Shown: positions 1 to 6,799 of the stretch, one piece after another
How positions within the stretch are numbered: position 1 is the first letter of the stretch
Layout: each line of letters opens with the position of its first letter
Source: Pseudomonadota bacterium
GTDB taxonomy: Bacteria > Pseudomonadota > Gammaproteobacteria > Steroidobacterales > Steroidobacteraceae
Assembly: GCA_021850555.1 (NCBI GenBank)
Contig: JAJZLX010000088.1
Location: 2,163-10,029 of the forward strand
Direction of reading: 5' to 3'
DNA: 7,867 nucleotides
Position numbers and translations under genes: made by a program
The notes under the pieces: generated by a model
Seen by the model: only the letters and a program-made list of their open reading frames with translations
Databases searched by the model: none
Told to the model about the DNA's origin: nothing

Positions 1-1659
1 AGCAAACACCTGCCCATCGCAGAAGCTGACCTCCGAGAGGTCGGCGCGGCAGGTTTCGGCCGCGAACTGCGCCAATCTCTCCCGGATCGCCCGCGCAGCC
101 GCCTGTGCGGCTTTGCCGTTCAGGTCCGTGCTCGATGAGGCCGCGGTGGCCGCGGTATTGGGCACCTTGGAGGTGTCGGTTGCCGAAACCCGGACGGCCG
201 CAAGCGGCAGCCCCAGCTCGTGCGCGACGATCTGCGCCACTTTCGTGAACAAACCCTGTCCCATTTCCGTACCGCCGTGATTCACCAGCACGGTGCCGTC
301 GGTATAGACGTGCACCAGCGCCCCGGCCCTGTTCCACATGGTCGCCGTGAAGGAGATGCCGAACTTGACGGGTGTGAGGGCAATACCCCGCTTGACGATC
401 CGGTGCTTCGCGTTCCACTGCGCAACTCGCGCGCGGCGCTCGTGGTATGCGCTGCTCGCCGCGAGGCGCTCCACCAGGTGCTCGATGATGTTGTCCTCTA
501 CGGTTTGTCCGTAATGAGTCACGTTCCGGGAGGTCGTTCCGTAGAAATTCCGCTGCCGGACCGCCAGCGGATCGAGGCCGAGCTTTCGGGCAATGGAGTC
601 GATGATCTGCTCGATTACCACCATCCCCTGCGGTCCGCCAAATCCGCGAAACGCGGTATTTGACACCGTGTGCGTCTTGCAGCGGCAGGAGACGATCGCG
701 ACGTTCTCCAGGAAGTACGCGTTATCGATGTGCATCGCGGCGCGATCGTTGACCGGTCCGGACAGATCGGCGGAGTAACCACACCGCGAGGCCAACAGAA
801 CGGTCAGTCCCAGAATTCTACCCGTGGAATCGAAGCCGACTTCGTAATCCGCCAGAAAGTCGTGCCGCTTGCCGGTCATGAGCATGTCCGTATCGCGATC
901 GAGCCGGAGTTTAACGGGGCGGCCCGTCTTGTCGGCCAGCACCGCGGCGGCGGCCGCAATCAGCGCCGGCTGGGTCTCCTTTCCCCCGAACCCGCCGCCC
1001 ATGCGCCGGCATTGCACGACAACCTGGTTTGCGCGCTTCGCCAGCGCATGAGCGACGATCTGCTGCACCTCCGAAGGATGCTGAGTCGAGCTGATGATCA
1101 GCATCCCGCCATCCTCCTGCGGAATCGCGCTGGCAATCTGCCCTTCGAGATAAAAGTGGTCCTGTCCGCCCATCGTCACGGTGCCCCGTAGCCGATACGG
1201 CGACTGCGCCAATGCCGCTTGCGGCCGGCCGCGCTCGAAGTGTTCCGTCGGCACCACCATCGCCTGCGCCGCCAGCGCAGCGCGAATATCGAGAATGGCC
1301 GGAAGCGGCTCATAGTCGATACATGCACGCGTTGCGGCCCTGCGTGCCGCGGTGTAGCTCGTCGCGGCAACCGCAAACAGAGGCGCGCCGGCATACTGCA
1401 CGATGCCGGGAGCGAAAATCGGGTCGTCGTGCAGGATGCTGCCGTAGTTGTTTTCCCCTGGCACGTCGTCCGCGGCGACGACTGCGATCACCCCGGGAGA
1501 GGCCAGTACCGGCGTCGTATCCATCGAGCGAATGCGGCCATGCGCGATCGTGCTCAGGCCGAACGCCGCATGCAGAACATTCGCCGCAAGCGGTATGTCG
1601 TCCGCATACAAGGCCTGCCCGCGCACGTGCAGGTGGGCGCTTTCGTGCCGGATGCTCAT
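1..1659 (-). CDS. xdhB: Xanthine dehydrogenase, molybdopterin-binding subunit (C-terminus outside window)
   Basis: This is the large subunit that carries the molybdenum cofactor and oxidises hypoxanthine to xanthine and xanthine to urate in the cytoplasm, passing electrons to XdhA. The frame is open from the ATG at 1657-1659 to the left edge (553 codons); the family usually has about 770-780 residues, so roughly 220 are missing. Visible family motifs are STQ with Q193, GGGFGGKE at 221-228, NDRA with R306, FRGFGG at 337-342, FGISF ending at F437 and GGTEMGQG near 463-469, followed by a VPNTAATAASSSTDLNG stretch near 500. Compared by eye with bovine XDH, Q193, E228, R306, R338, F340 and F437 match Q767, E802, R880, R912, F914 and F1009, so the active site looks intact as far as it can be seen; the second catalytic glutamate lies outside. 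The ATG overlaps the xdhA stop as ATGA, which indicates translational coupling. Confidence 0.97.
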   Translation of the reverse strand, partial: MSIRHESAHLHVRGQALYADDIPLAANVLHAAFGLSTIAHGRIRSMDTTPVLASPGVIAVVAADDVPGENNYGSILHDDPIFAPGIVQYAGAPLFAVAATSYTAARRAATRACIDYEPLPAILDIRAALAAQAMVVPTEHFERGRPQAALAQSPYRLRGTVTMGGQDHFYLEGQIASAIPQEDGGMLIISSTQHPSEVQQIVAHALAKRANQVVVQCRRMGGGFGGKETQPALIAAAAAVLADKTGRPVKLRLDRDTDMLMTGKRHDFLADYEVGFDSTGRILGLTVLLASRCGYSADLSGPVNDRAAMHIDNAYFLENVAIVSCRCKTHTVSNTAFRGFGGPQGMVVIEQIIDSIARKLGLDPLAVRQRNFYGTTSRNVTHYGQTVEDNIIEHLVERLAASSAYHERRARVAQWNAKHRIVKRGIALTPVKFGISFTATMWNRAGALVHVYTDGTVLVNHGGTEMGQGLFTKVAQIVAHELGLPLAAVRVSATDTSKVPNTAATAASSSTDLNGKAAQAAARAIRERLAQFAAETCRADLSEVSFCDGQVFA

Positions 1660-3167
1660 TCGAGGCCCACGGCCGCAAGGGCCTCGGCAGTGCGTGTGGG
1701 CTCGCGCGGATCACTGTGCTCGAAATAGAACCGTCGCAGCAGATTGGCAGCCGCCTGTAAACGATAGGCCCCGGTGGCGCGCAGATCGGTCAGCGGCGTG
1801 AAGTCCTCGGCGAGACGGGCCGCCGCCGCGTCAATGCCGGCTTCGCTCCACTCTGCTGCGAGCAACGCCCTTTCGGTCGCGGGAGCGCGGGCGGCTACCG
1901 CCGCCATCCCGCCGAACGCGAGCCTGGCGTATTGAACCCGCCCGGCTTCGATCCGCACGGCGAATGCAGCCGCGACGGCGGAAATGTCCTGATCGAACCG
2001 CTTCGATACCTTGTATGCCGAAACCCACAGCCCGGCGCTCGGCAGGGGTATTCGCACCGAGACGATGAACTCCCCCGGTGCGAGGTCCTTGCGCTGATAC
2101 CCCAGATACAGCCGGTCCACGGGCACATGTCGCGTCCTCGGGCCACAGCGTAACTCGACCTCGGCGCCGAGGGCGATGAGGACCGGGATGCTGTCGCCGA
2201 TGGGCGAACCGTTGGCGAGATTCCCGCACAGCGTACCGGAGTTGCGCACCGGAGGAGACCCGAATCGTTGCGCCATTTCCGCAAGGTCCGGGTACAGGCC
2301 AACGAGCGATTCCCAGGCGTCGGTCAGCGAGACCGCGGCGCCCACCCGCAGGCCATCGGCCTCGCGGCGGATGGATTTGAGCGCGCCGACATTGCCGATG
2401 TAGATGATCGGTGGCAGGTCGCGCAACTGCTTCGTGACCCACAGGCCGATATCCGTTCCGCCCGCCAGCAGCACAGACCCCGGATCGGCCTCGAGCGCAG
2501 AGGCAACCTCATCGACGGTTCGCGGCGCACGGAAGCCGGGTAGCCGCAGCGGCTCGTCCCTCTGTAGGGCATCGAGCCGCGCGCGATGAGCTTCCCTGGT
2601 CGTCGCGTCACGGGACCAATGCGCCGGGTCGGGATAAGAACCCATCCGCACACCGGCCTCGATGATGGGACGATAACCGGTACACCGGCACAAGTTACCG
2701 GCCAAGGTTTCGATGACAGTTTCGCGCGACGGCGTTGCGTCGCGCAGATACAGGGCAAACAGCGACATCACGAATCCCGGAGTGCAGAACCCGCACTGCG
2801 AGCCGTGATGATCCATCATCGCCTGTTGCACTGGATGTGGTGTGCCGTCCGGCCCCGCCAGGCTCTCTACGGTCACCAGTTCCTGTCCGTCGATGGTGGG
2901 GAGGAAGCGGATGCAGGAATTCACCGCGCGATAGTTGATGCTGCGACCGTCCGCCGTGCGTTCTCCCAGCACGACGGTACATGCGCCGCAGTCGCCCTCG
3001 GCACAGCCTTCCTTGGTTCCCGTGCGATGAGCGACCTCTCGCAGGTATTCCAGCACCGTCATGGTTGGCGAACAGTTGTCCACACGCTCAATTTTACCGT
3101 CGAGAAGGAAGTACACCTCTTGCCGCCCCGCCGGGCGAGACGGCTTGATTTGCGGTGTATCGGGCAC
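1656..3167 (-). CDS. xdhA: Xanthine dehydrogenase, 2Fe-2S/FAD small subunit
   Basis: This 503-residue subunit moves electrons from the molybdenum centre in XdhB through two 2Fe-2S clusters to FAD and then NAD+. The N-terminal plant-type ferredoxin domain (about 16-95) has C55, C60, C63 and C85. The helical second cluster domain (about 100-175) has C125, C128, C160 and C162 in the family patterns CGFC and CRCTG. The FAD domain (about 207-375) shows LLAGGTDIG at 233-241 and RNSGTLCGNLANGSPIGD at 308-325. The CO-dehydrogenase flavoprotein C-terminal-like domain fills the rest. The order is that of the Rhodobacter-type XdhA, where the iron-sulfur and FAD parts are fused and the molybdenum part is separate. 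I chose the GTG at 3165-3167 because GGAGG lies 5 nt upstream and the protein then begins shortly before the ferredoxin fold. It starts 1 nt after the uraH stop, and its stop overlaps the xdhB start. Confidence 0.97.
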   Translation of the reverse strand: MPDTPQIKPSRPAGRQEVYFLLDGKIERVDNCSPTMTVLEYLREVAHRTGTKEGCAEGDCGACTVVLGERTADGRSINYRAVNSCIRFLPTIDGQELVTVESLAGPDGTPHPVQQAMMDHHGSQCGFCTPGFVMSLFALYLRDATPSRETVIETLAGNLCRCTGYRPIIEAGVRMGSYPDPAHWSRDATTREAHRARLDALQRDEPLRLPGFRAPRTVDEVASALEADPGSVLLAGGTDIGLWVTKQLRDLPPIIYIGNVGALKSIRREADGLRVGAAVSLTDAWESLVGLYPDLAEMAQRFGSPPVRNSGTLCGNLANGSPIGDSIPVLIALGAEVELRCGPRTRHVPVDRLYLGYQRKDLAPGEFIVSVRIPLPSAGLWVSAYKVSKRFDQDISAVAAAFAVRIEAGRVQYARLAFGGMAAVAARAPATERALLAAEWSEAGIDAAAARLAEDFTPLTDLRATGAYRLQAAANLLRRFYFEHSDPREPTRTAEALAAVGLE

Positions 3168-3168
3168 T

Positions 3169-3522
3169 TCAGCCTCCGCGGTAGACGCAATAGCTCCAGG
3201 GCGCGATAAGCAGCGGCACGTGATAGTGCTGCGAGGGATCCGCGACCCCGATCCGGATTACCGCCTCTTCGAGAAAAGCCGGGTCCGGCAGCGCCACGCC
3301 GCGGCCGCGGAAATAGCTTCCGATGTGGAAGGTGAGCGCATAACGCCCTGCCCGCAAGCTTTCCCCCGACAGCAGAGGCGCGGGCAGTCGGCCGTCCACA
3401 CCCGTCGTCGCCCACACGGGGCGGGGCGCCGCCGCAGGGGGCCATTCCTGCACTTCGATTCGCAAGCCCGAAGCCGGCAATCCCGCGCTGATATCGAGCA
3501 CGTGCGTGGTCAGTTGTCCCAT
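3169..3522 (-). CDS. uraH: 5-hydroxyisourate hydrolase (transthyretin-like)
   Basis: The enzyme hydrolyses 5-hydroxyisourate, the product of urate oxidation, to OHCU, the step after xanthine dehydrogenase and uricase. The 117-residue product has the usual family length. It opens with TTHVLDIS (H7), has VDGR with R45, and a C-terminal HYHVPLL segment with H99 and H101, followed by a closing YRGG. H7, R45 and H101 correspond to the expected catalytic His/Arg/His set. The family signature ends YRGS, so the last residue here is Gly instead of Ser. I chose the ATG at 3520-3522: the open frame continues upstream to a TTG at 3657, but that extra 45 residues do not fit this family, which begins at about this point. 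No secretion signal is visible, so it is likely cytoplasmic. It heads the uraH-xdhA-xdhB block; the ribosome binding site is weak (GGA only 3-4 nt away). No uraD or uricase lies beside it. Confidence 0.93.
   Translation of the reverse strand: MGQLTTHVLDISAGLPASGLRIEVQEWPPAAAPRPVWATTGVDGRLPAPLLSGESLRAGRYALTFHIGSYFRGRGVALPDPAFLEEAVIRIGVADPSQHYHVPLLIAPWSYCVYRGG
3173..3177 (-). promoter_or_regulatory. Shine-Dalgarno of xdhA inside the uraH 3' end
   Basis: A perfect GGAGG sits 5 nt before the GTG start of xdhA. It is formed by the last two sense codons of uraH (GGA GGC, Gly-Gly), just ahead of the uraH TGA. It fixes the GTG as the xdhA start and suggests that xdhA is translated by ribosomes finishing uraH. 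Confidence 0.75.
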
Positions 3523-3668
3523 TTCCGGCGATTTCAGACGTGATTCGGGAAACCTGGTCCCTTCAGCATAACCGTGTGGTGCGCCGCGTGGAAGTTGCCG
3601 AGCGCCCGCGGCCGAGTATATCGCCTGTTCCGCGGACCATCGCCCCAGATACGTCAACAGGCCGCTCT

Positions 3669-3710
3669 AAAAAAGGCAATTCACGGCCATTCGGCGAGTT
3701 CCCTCGGCCG
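3669..3710 (-). terminator. Weak candidate terminator between guaD and uraH
   Basis: On the minus strand a stem with arms CGG(C)CGAG and CTCGCCG and loop GGAA (3692-3710, one bulged C) is followed after about 17 nt by six T residues (3669-3674). The distance from stem to T tract is too long for a normal intrinsic terminator, so this is only a possibility for ending the guaD transcript. Confidence 0.2.
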
Positions 3711-3817
3711 ATGCAAGCTCGAAACGATACCCTGAAGGCCAAGGCGGCCGCCGCAAGTCATCCGGTGACGTCAGGATCTGATGCACCCTGCGTATCGATT
3801 CGGAACACCGCGGTCAG

Positions 3818-3835
3818 CGTGTCCGAATGGACACG
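3818..3835. repeat. Perfect inverted repeat downstream of guaD
   Basis: The sequence CGTGTCC-GAAT-GGACACG has two fully complementary 7-bp arms around a 4-nt loop and starts 38 nt past the guaD stop. It may be an RNA hairpin ending or protecting the guaD transcript, or a binding site for a dimeric regulator of the downstream uraH-xdhAB genes. There is no T tract right after it in the minus direction, so it is not a textbook intrinsic terminator. Confidence 0.5.
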
Positions 3836-3873
3836 GTGCTGGGCGGGCCCGTCGATGCTGCACGCGGTGGCGG

Positions 3874-5202
3874 TCAGCTGCCGGAATTGTCGCGGTGATG
3901 GACCAACCGGCCGGCGACGTATGTCGCGCGAATGCAGTTTTGGTCGCCCAGTGCCAGGAGAACATCCAGCGTCTCCTCGAGGCTGTCGGCGAAGCGCAGC
4001 CGCTCGCGCAGCAAGGTGTTGGCGGCAAGGTCCAGCACCGTGAAGTCGGCCGAGTAACCGGGGGCAAGTCGCCCGATGCGATGATCCAGGTACAGCGCGC
4101 GCGCCGAACCGAGCGTGGCGAGGTAGAAGGCGCCGTGCGCCGAGAGCGTCTCGCCGCGCAGAGCGGCAATCTTATAGGCCTCGTTCAATGTCACCAAGGG
4201 AGAGAAACTGGTGCCTGCGCCGATATCGGAACCGAGCGCCGTGCGCACCGGATTGCCCGCAATCAAGGCGCGGCGCAGATCGAACAGCCCGGAGCCGAGG
4301 AACAGATTGGAAGTGGGACAGTGCACTACCGCGGCGCCCGCCTGTGAGAGCCGGTCCCACTCACGCGGCGAAAGATGCAGCGCATGACCGAACAGACAGC
4401 GGGATCCGACCAGACCCGCGCGGTCATAGACATCAAGGTAATCCCGGCTGTCCGGAAACAGCTTGCGCACCCAGTCCACCTCGCCGAGACTTTCCGCAAG
4501 ATGGGTCTGCATATAGACGCCGTCGCTTTCCGCAAACAGGGCCCCGGCCGCCTCGAGCTGGGCCGGGGTGCTGGTGGGAGCGAAACGGGGAGTAACGGCA
4601 TAAAACAGCCGATCATGCCCGTGCCAGCGCGCGATCAAGCGCTTCGATTCATCATATCCGCGCTGAGCGGTATCGAGCAGCATCGCCGGCGCATTCCGGT
4701 CCATGAGCACCTTGCCGCCGCCGGCGCACAGACCGAGACGTGCCGCTTCCTCGAAATAGGCGTCGACCGACGCGGGATGAACGGTGCAATAGGACACGGG
4801 GGTCGTGACGCCGGCCGCCAGTTCCTGGGCAAAGAACAGACGGGCCACTTTCCGGCAGAACTCCAAATCGCCGTAGCGCTGCTCCATCGGAAAGACGTAC
4901 GTCTCCAGCCACTCGAGCAGCGGCTTGCCGCATCCGCCGATGACCGGTGTCTGCGCATAGTGGACATGAGCGTCGATGAAGCCGGGCATCAGCAGAGCGT
5001 CATGATACTCGTGGAGCTCGGCGTCGACCGGCACGCGCCCCGAAGCAAAGGGCCCGGCATAAGTCAATCGGCCATCGGCCACCAGCACCAGCCCGTCGCT
5101 CTCATGATGCACGCAGGCGGCCGGATCGGCCTCGAAGGGATTTGCCTCGTAGCTGAGCAGGGGTGCGCGAATCGCGAGCCCAACCGGTTGGGCGGCAGTC
5201 AC
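3874..5202 (-). CDS. guaD: Guanine deaminase
   Basis: This amidohydrolase converts guanine to xanthine and ammonia, feeding the xanthine dehydrogenase encoded downstream. The 442-residue product is close to the E. coli enzyme (about 440). Metal-site motifs are in order: PGFIDAHVH (H79, H81), THLAE (H234, E237), GHALH (H273) and ALGSDIGAG (D326). The stretch GGCGKPLLEWLETYVFPME (about 89-107) is typical of guanine deaminases among amidohydrolases. Numbering is from the GTG at 5200-5202, which I prefer because GAGGA lies 7 nt upstream and overlaps the permease stop. An in-frame ATG at 5227-5229 would add 9 residues, overlap the permease gene by 17 nt and lacks a good ribosome binding site. The gene follows the permease by 10 nt, so the two are surely one transcript. 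A C-terminal fragment, HRDNSGS, ends the protein without any unusual extension. Confidence 0.96.
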   Translation of the reverse strand: MTAAQPVGLAIRAPLLSYEANPFEADPAACVHHESDGLVLVADGRLTYAGPFASGRVPVDAELHEYHDALLMPGFIDAHVHYAQTPVIGGCGKPLLEWLETYVFPMEQRYGDLEFCRKVARLFFAQELAAGVTTPVSYCTVHPASVDAYFEEAARLGLCAGGGKVLMDRNAPAMLLDTAQRGYDESKRLIARWHGHDRLFYAVTPRFAPTSTPAQLEAAGALFAESDGVYMQTHLAESLGEVDWVRKLFPDSRDYLDVYDRAGLVGSRCLFGHALHLSPREWDRLSQAGAAVVHCPTSNLFLGSGLFDLRRALIAGNPVRTALGSDIGAGTSFSPLVTLNEAYKIAALRGETLSAHGAFYLATLGSARALYLDHRIGRLAPGYSADFTVLDLAANTLLRERLRFADSLEETLDVLLALGDQNCIRATYVAGRLVHHRDNSGS

Positions 5203-5209
5203 GTGATGG

Positions 5210-5214
5210 TCCTC
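5210..5214 (-). promoter_or_regulatory. Shine-Dalgarno of guaD overlapping the permease stop
   Basis: GAGGA lies 7 nt before the GTG at 5202 and shares bases with the TGA stop of the permease. This decides in favour of the GTG start over the upstream ATG at 5229 and suggests coupled translation of permease and deaminase. Confidence 0.6.
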
Positions 5215-6556
5215 ATGTGCGGCATGCATCCGCCGCGGGAACCGCCGCAGGACCGGGAGCGGTCGTCCCGAGGTAGACCAGCGCGGCGACCGCGGCACCG
5301 ACGAAGAACGAGATATCGCCGAATCGAGGGAAATCGGCGGCAAACCAACCCACGAAAACCGGCGGTTGGTTCCAGAAGGGCACGCTGCACAGCAGGCCGG
5401 ACAGCCAGGCGAGGAAGCCTGCCGTCGTCACATCGATATGGGAAAGGCGCGAGACCCGCGGGCGCACATGCGCAATGGCCATGACCGGGAAGCGCGGGAA
5501 AATCACATAACCGAGGAAGAACAGCAACAGTTCATAATCCTGGTAGAAGTTCCGATACGTAATCAGCGCGATGAGCAGCCCGATGCCGCCGGTGAGAAGC
5601 GCCGCCTGCCATTGCTTCATACGCACGCCCGAGGCCAGTGCCGAGAGGCCGGCCGAGTAGATGTTGAGCACGTTGGGGCTGATCGTGCCGACCACGATGG
5701 CGATGATCAGCGGCACGCGGAACCACCCCGGAAGCCAGGGGCTGAACAAGTCTGCCGGCGTCTTCAATGCAATCGTTCCACCGAGAATGGCGCCGAGCAC
5801 CTCCAGCCAAGTCGATGAGACAAAGCAGCCGATGCAGGCGTTCCAAAACACGCCTCTCTTGACAGCGGCGCGGTTGGTCTGATAGCGCATGTAGCGCGAA
5901 TAGTCTCCCGAAAACAGAATCCAACCTCCCAACCACGACAGCATGACGGAGACGGTGAGCAGAAAAGCGCCCGATCGGCCGCCGACCATGGCGAGCTTGA
6001 CCGGATCTGCGGCCGGCAGCCGGGATATGTGCGCCAGGGTCATGATCGTCAGCACGGCGAATACGGCGCTGAGAAACCAGAAAAACGTCTTTTCCGCCTT
6101 GATGATGAAGTCGTGGCCAATTATCGCTATCAACACCTGGACGAGGGTAAGGCCAGTTATGCTCGCGGCCAGGTTGAAGCCCAGTACGTGCTGGACGAAA
6201 TAGGCGCCGATCACGGTATTGATCGCGAACCAGGAGAATCCGCTCAGGAACGTGAGCGAGGACAGGACGCGATTTCCAGACCGCCCGAACCACCGCTCGC
6301 AGGTGATCATCATGGGCAGGCCGTAGTCGACACCGTAAGTGGAAAACAGTCCGAGCAGCAGACAGCCGATCACGTTGGCGCTGAGTATGCCCAGAACCGC
6401 ATCCAACAGCGAAAGACCGAATACCCCGGTGGCGATCGCCCCGGTCGTGATCGTGGCGAACTCGACATTGACGGCCATCCAGAGGCCGAAGAGGTGGGAC
6501 GGCTTGCCGTAGGATTCCTCAGCCGTGACCTGGGCGAGACCCTTGTTCTCAATCAT
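5213..6556 (-). CDS. NCS1-family nucleobase/purine-type permease
   Basis: This 447-residue protein is an inner-membrane transporter of the NCS1 family (cytosine, purines, uracil, thiamine, allantoin, hydantoin). About 12 hydrophobic segments can be seen, roughly at 22-43, 48-70, 98-118, 130-149, 158-176, 197-215, 238-260, 279-299, 318-334, 341-363, 377-394 and 414-430. Family-like features are the GDYSRYMR stretch at 217-224 after the sixth segment, the SPNVLNIYSAGLS motif at 293-305, and the FLGYVIFPRFPVMAI segment near 347-361. The size is normal and the ends look intact. Its tight link to guaD and its position near xdh and ureG suggest that the substrate is a purine, such as guanine, hypoxanthine or xanthine, or a ureide such as allantoin; the sequence alone does not decide. 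The ATG at 6554-6556 fits the family start, although the ribosome binding site is poor. It follows a 243-bp gap, so it may have its own promoter. Confidence 0.9.
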   Translation of the reverse strand: MIENKGLAQVTAEESYGKPSHLFGLWMAVNVEFATITTGAIATGVFGLSLLDAVLGILSANVIGCLLLGLFSTYGVDYGLPMMITCERWFGRSGNRVLSSLTFLSGFSWFAINTVIGAYFVQHVLGFNLAASITGLTLVQVLIAIIGHDFIIKAEKTFFWFLSAVFAVLTIMTLAHISRLPAADPVKLAMVGGRSGAFLLTVSVMLSWLGGWILFSGDYSRYMRYQTNRAAVKRGVFWNACIGCFVSSTWLEVLGAILGGTIALKTPADLFSPWLPGWFRVPLIIAIVVGTISPNVLNIYSAGLSALASGVRMKQWQAALLTGGIGLLIALITYRNFYQDYELLLFFLGYVIFPRFPVMAIAHVRPRVSRLSHIDVTTAGFLAWLSGLLCSVPFWNQPPVFVGWFAADFPRFGDISFFVGAAVAALVYLGTTAPGPAAVPAADACRT

Positions 6557-6654
6557 GACGTGCGACCTGGACCTTCTGAGGGCGGGCGGCTGGACCGGGA
6601 TCCCGCCTCATCGTCGCGACCCGGTCACGATGCGCGGTGGTCAGAATACGAAAC

Positions 6655-6679
6655 TCCGCCGGAGGCGGCCGACGCCGCC
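6655..6679. repeat. Overlapping GC-rich inverted repeats in the permease leader
   Basis: GGCGGC-CGAC-GCCGCC at 6664-6679 forms a perfect 6-bp stem with a 4-nt loop. It shares the GGCGG arm with CCGCC-GGA-GGCGG at 6656-6668, a 5-bp stem with a 3-nt loop. The two stems cannot form together. No T tract follows closely, so this may be an attenuator-like element, a weak terminator or chance in GC-rich DNA. Confidence 0.35.
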
Positions 6680-6732
6680 CGACGCGTCGCAACACTCCTC
6701 GCGAGAGCGGCATGTGCATTGCTTCCCTGCCG

Positions 6733-6752
6733 CGGGAATCCCGACAGTCGGG
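6733..6752. repeat. Overlapping inverted repeats downstream of ureG
   Basis: CCCGA-CAG-TCGGG at 6740-6752 is a 5-bp stem starting 47 nt past the ureG stop. Its CCCG arm can instead pair with CGGGA at 6733-6737 across a single base. It could be a hairpin closing the urease accessory transcript, but lacks a T tract. Confidence 0.3.
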
Positions 6753-6799
6753 GCGACAGTTCAGGATCGCCGGCCGCGGTTGCATACATGAATGACGAC

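Larger units (their letters stand above)
3523..3873. other. 351-bp non-coding gap between guaD and uraH
   Basis: I see no convincing gene here in either direction. It holds a perfect 7-bp hairpin just after guaD (3818-3835), a bulged GC stem at 3692-3710 followed, in the minus direction, by a T6 tract at 3669-3674, and AT-richer hexamers on the minus strand that could be -10 boxes for uraH (TATACT at 3615-3620; TATGCT at 3565-3570), neither with a good -35 at 17 nt. The likely role is the end of the permease-guaD transcript and the promoter and operator region of uraH-xdhAB, which is an inference from position. Confidence 0.5.
6557..6799. other. 243-bp non-coding gap before the permease
   Basis: No recognisable gene is present. 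An arginine-rich minus-strand frame crosses the gap but has no known features, a poor TTG start, and overlaps both neighbours. The gap contains two groups of overlapping GC-rich inverted repeats (6733-6752 and 6655-6679) in the leader of the permease gene. On the minus strand a -10-like TATTCT at 6643-6648 lies just past the second group but without a -35. It probably separates the urease accessory transcript from the permease-guaD transcript, or controls read-through between them. Confidence 0.45.

Noticed and set aside
3523..3657. N-terminal extension of uraH from a TTG at 3655-3657
   Set aside because: The added 45 residues have no similarity to the family or to a signal peptide, and the known domain starts right at the ATG at 3522.
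3766..3773. Palindrome TGACGTCA in the guaD-uraH gap
   Set aside because: An 8-bp palindrome is expected many times by chance in a window of this size, and there is no second copy or promoter context to support an operator.
5203..5229. Longer guaD starting at the ATG at 5227-5229
   Set aside because: It lacks a good ribosome binding site and overlaps the permease by 17 nt, whereas the GTG at 5202 has GAGGA at 7 nt and gives the usual length. It remains possible.
4375..5484. Long plus-strand open frame opposite guaD
   Set aside because: It mirrors the coding strand of a clear guanine deaminase, is Arg/Gly/His rich and has no recognisable motif.
6708..6723. Sigma-54-like GG-N10-GC site (GGCATG-N4-TTGC) on the plus strand
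   Set aside because: It points right, away from the permease and into the 3' end of ureG, where no plus-strand gene exists.
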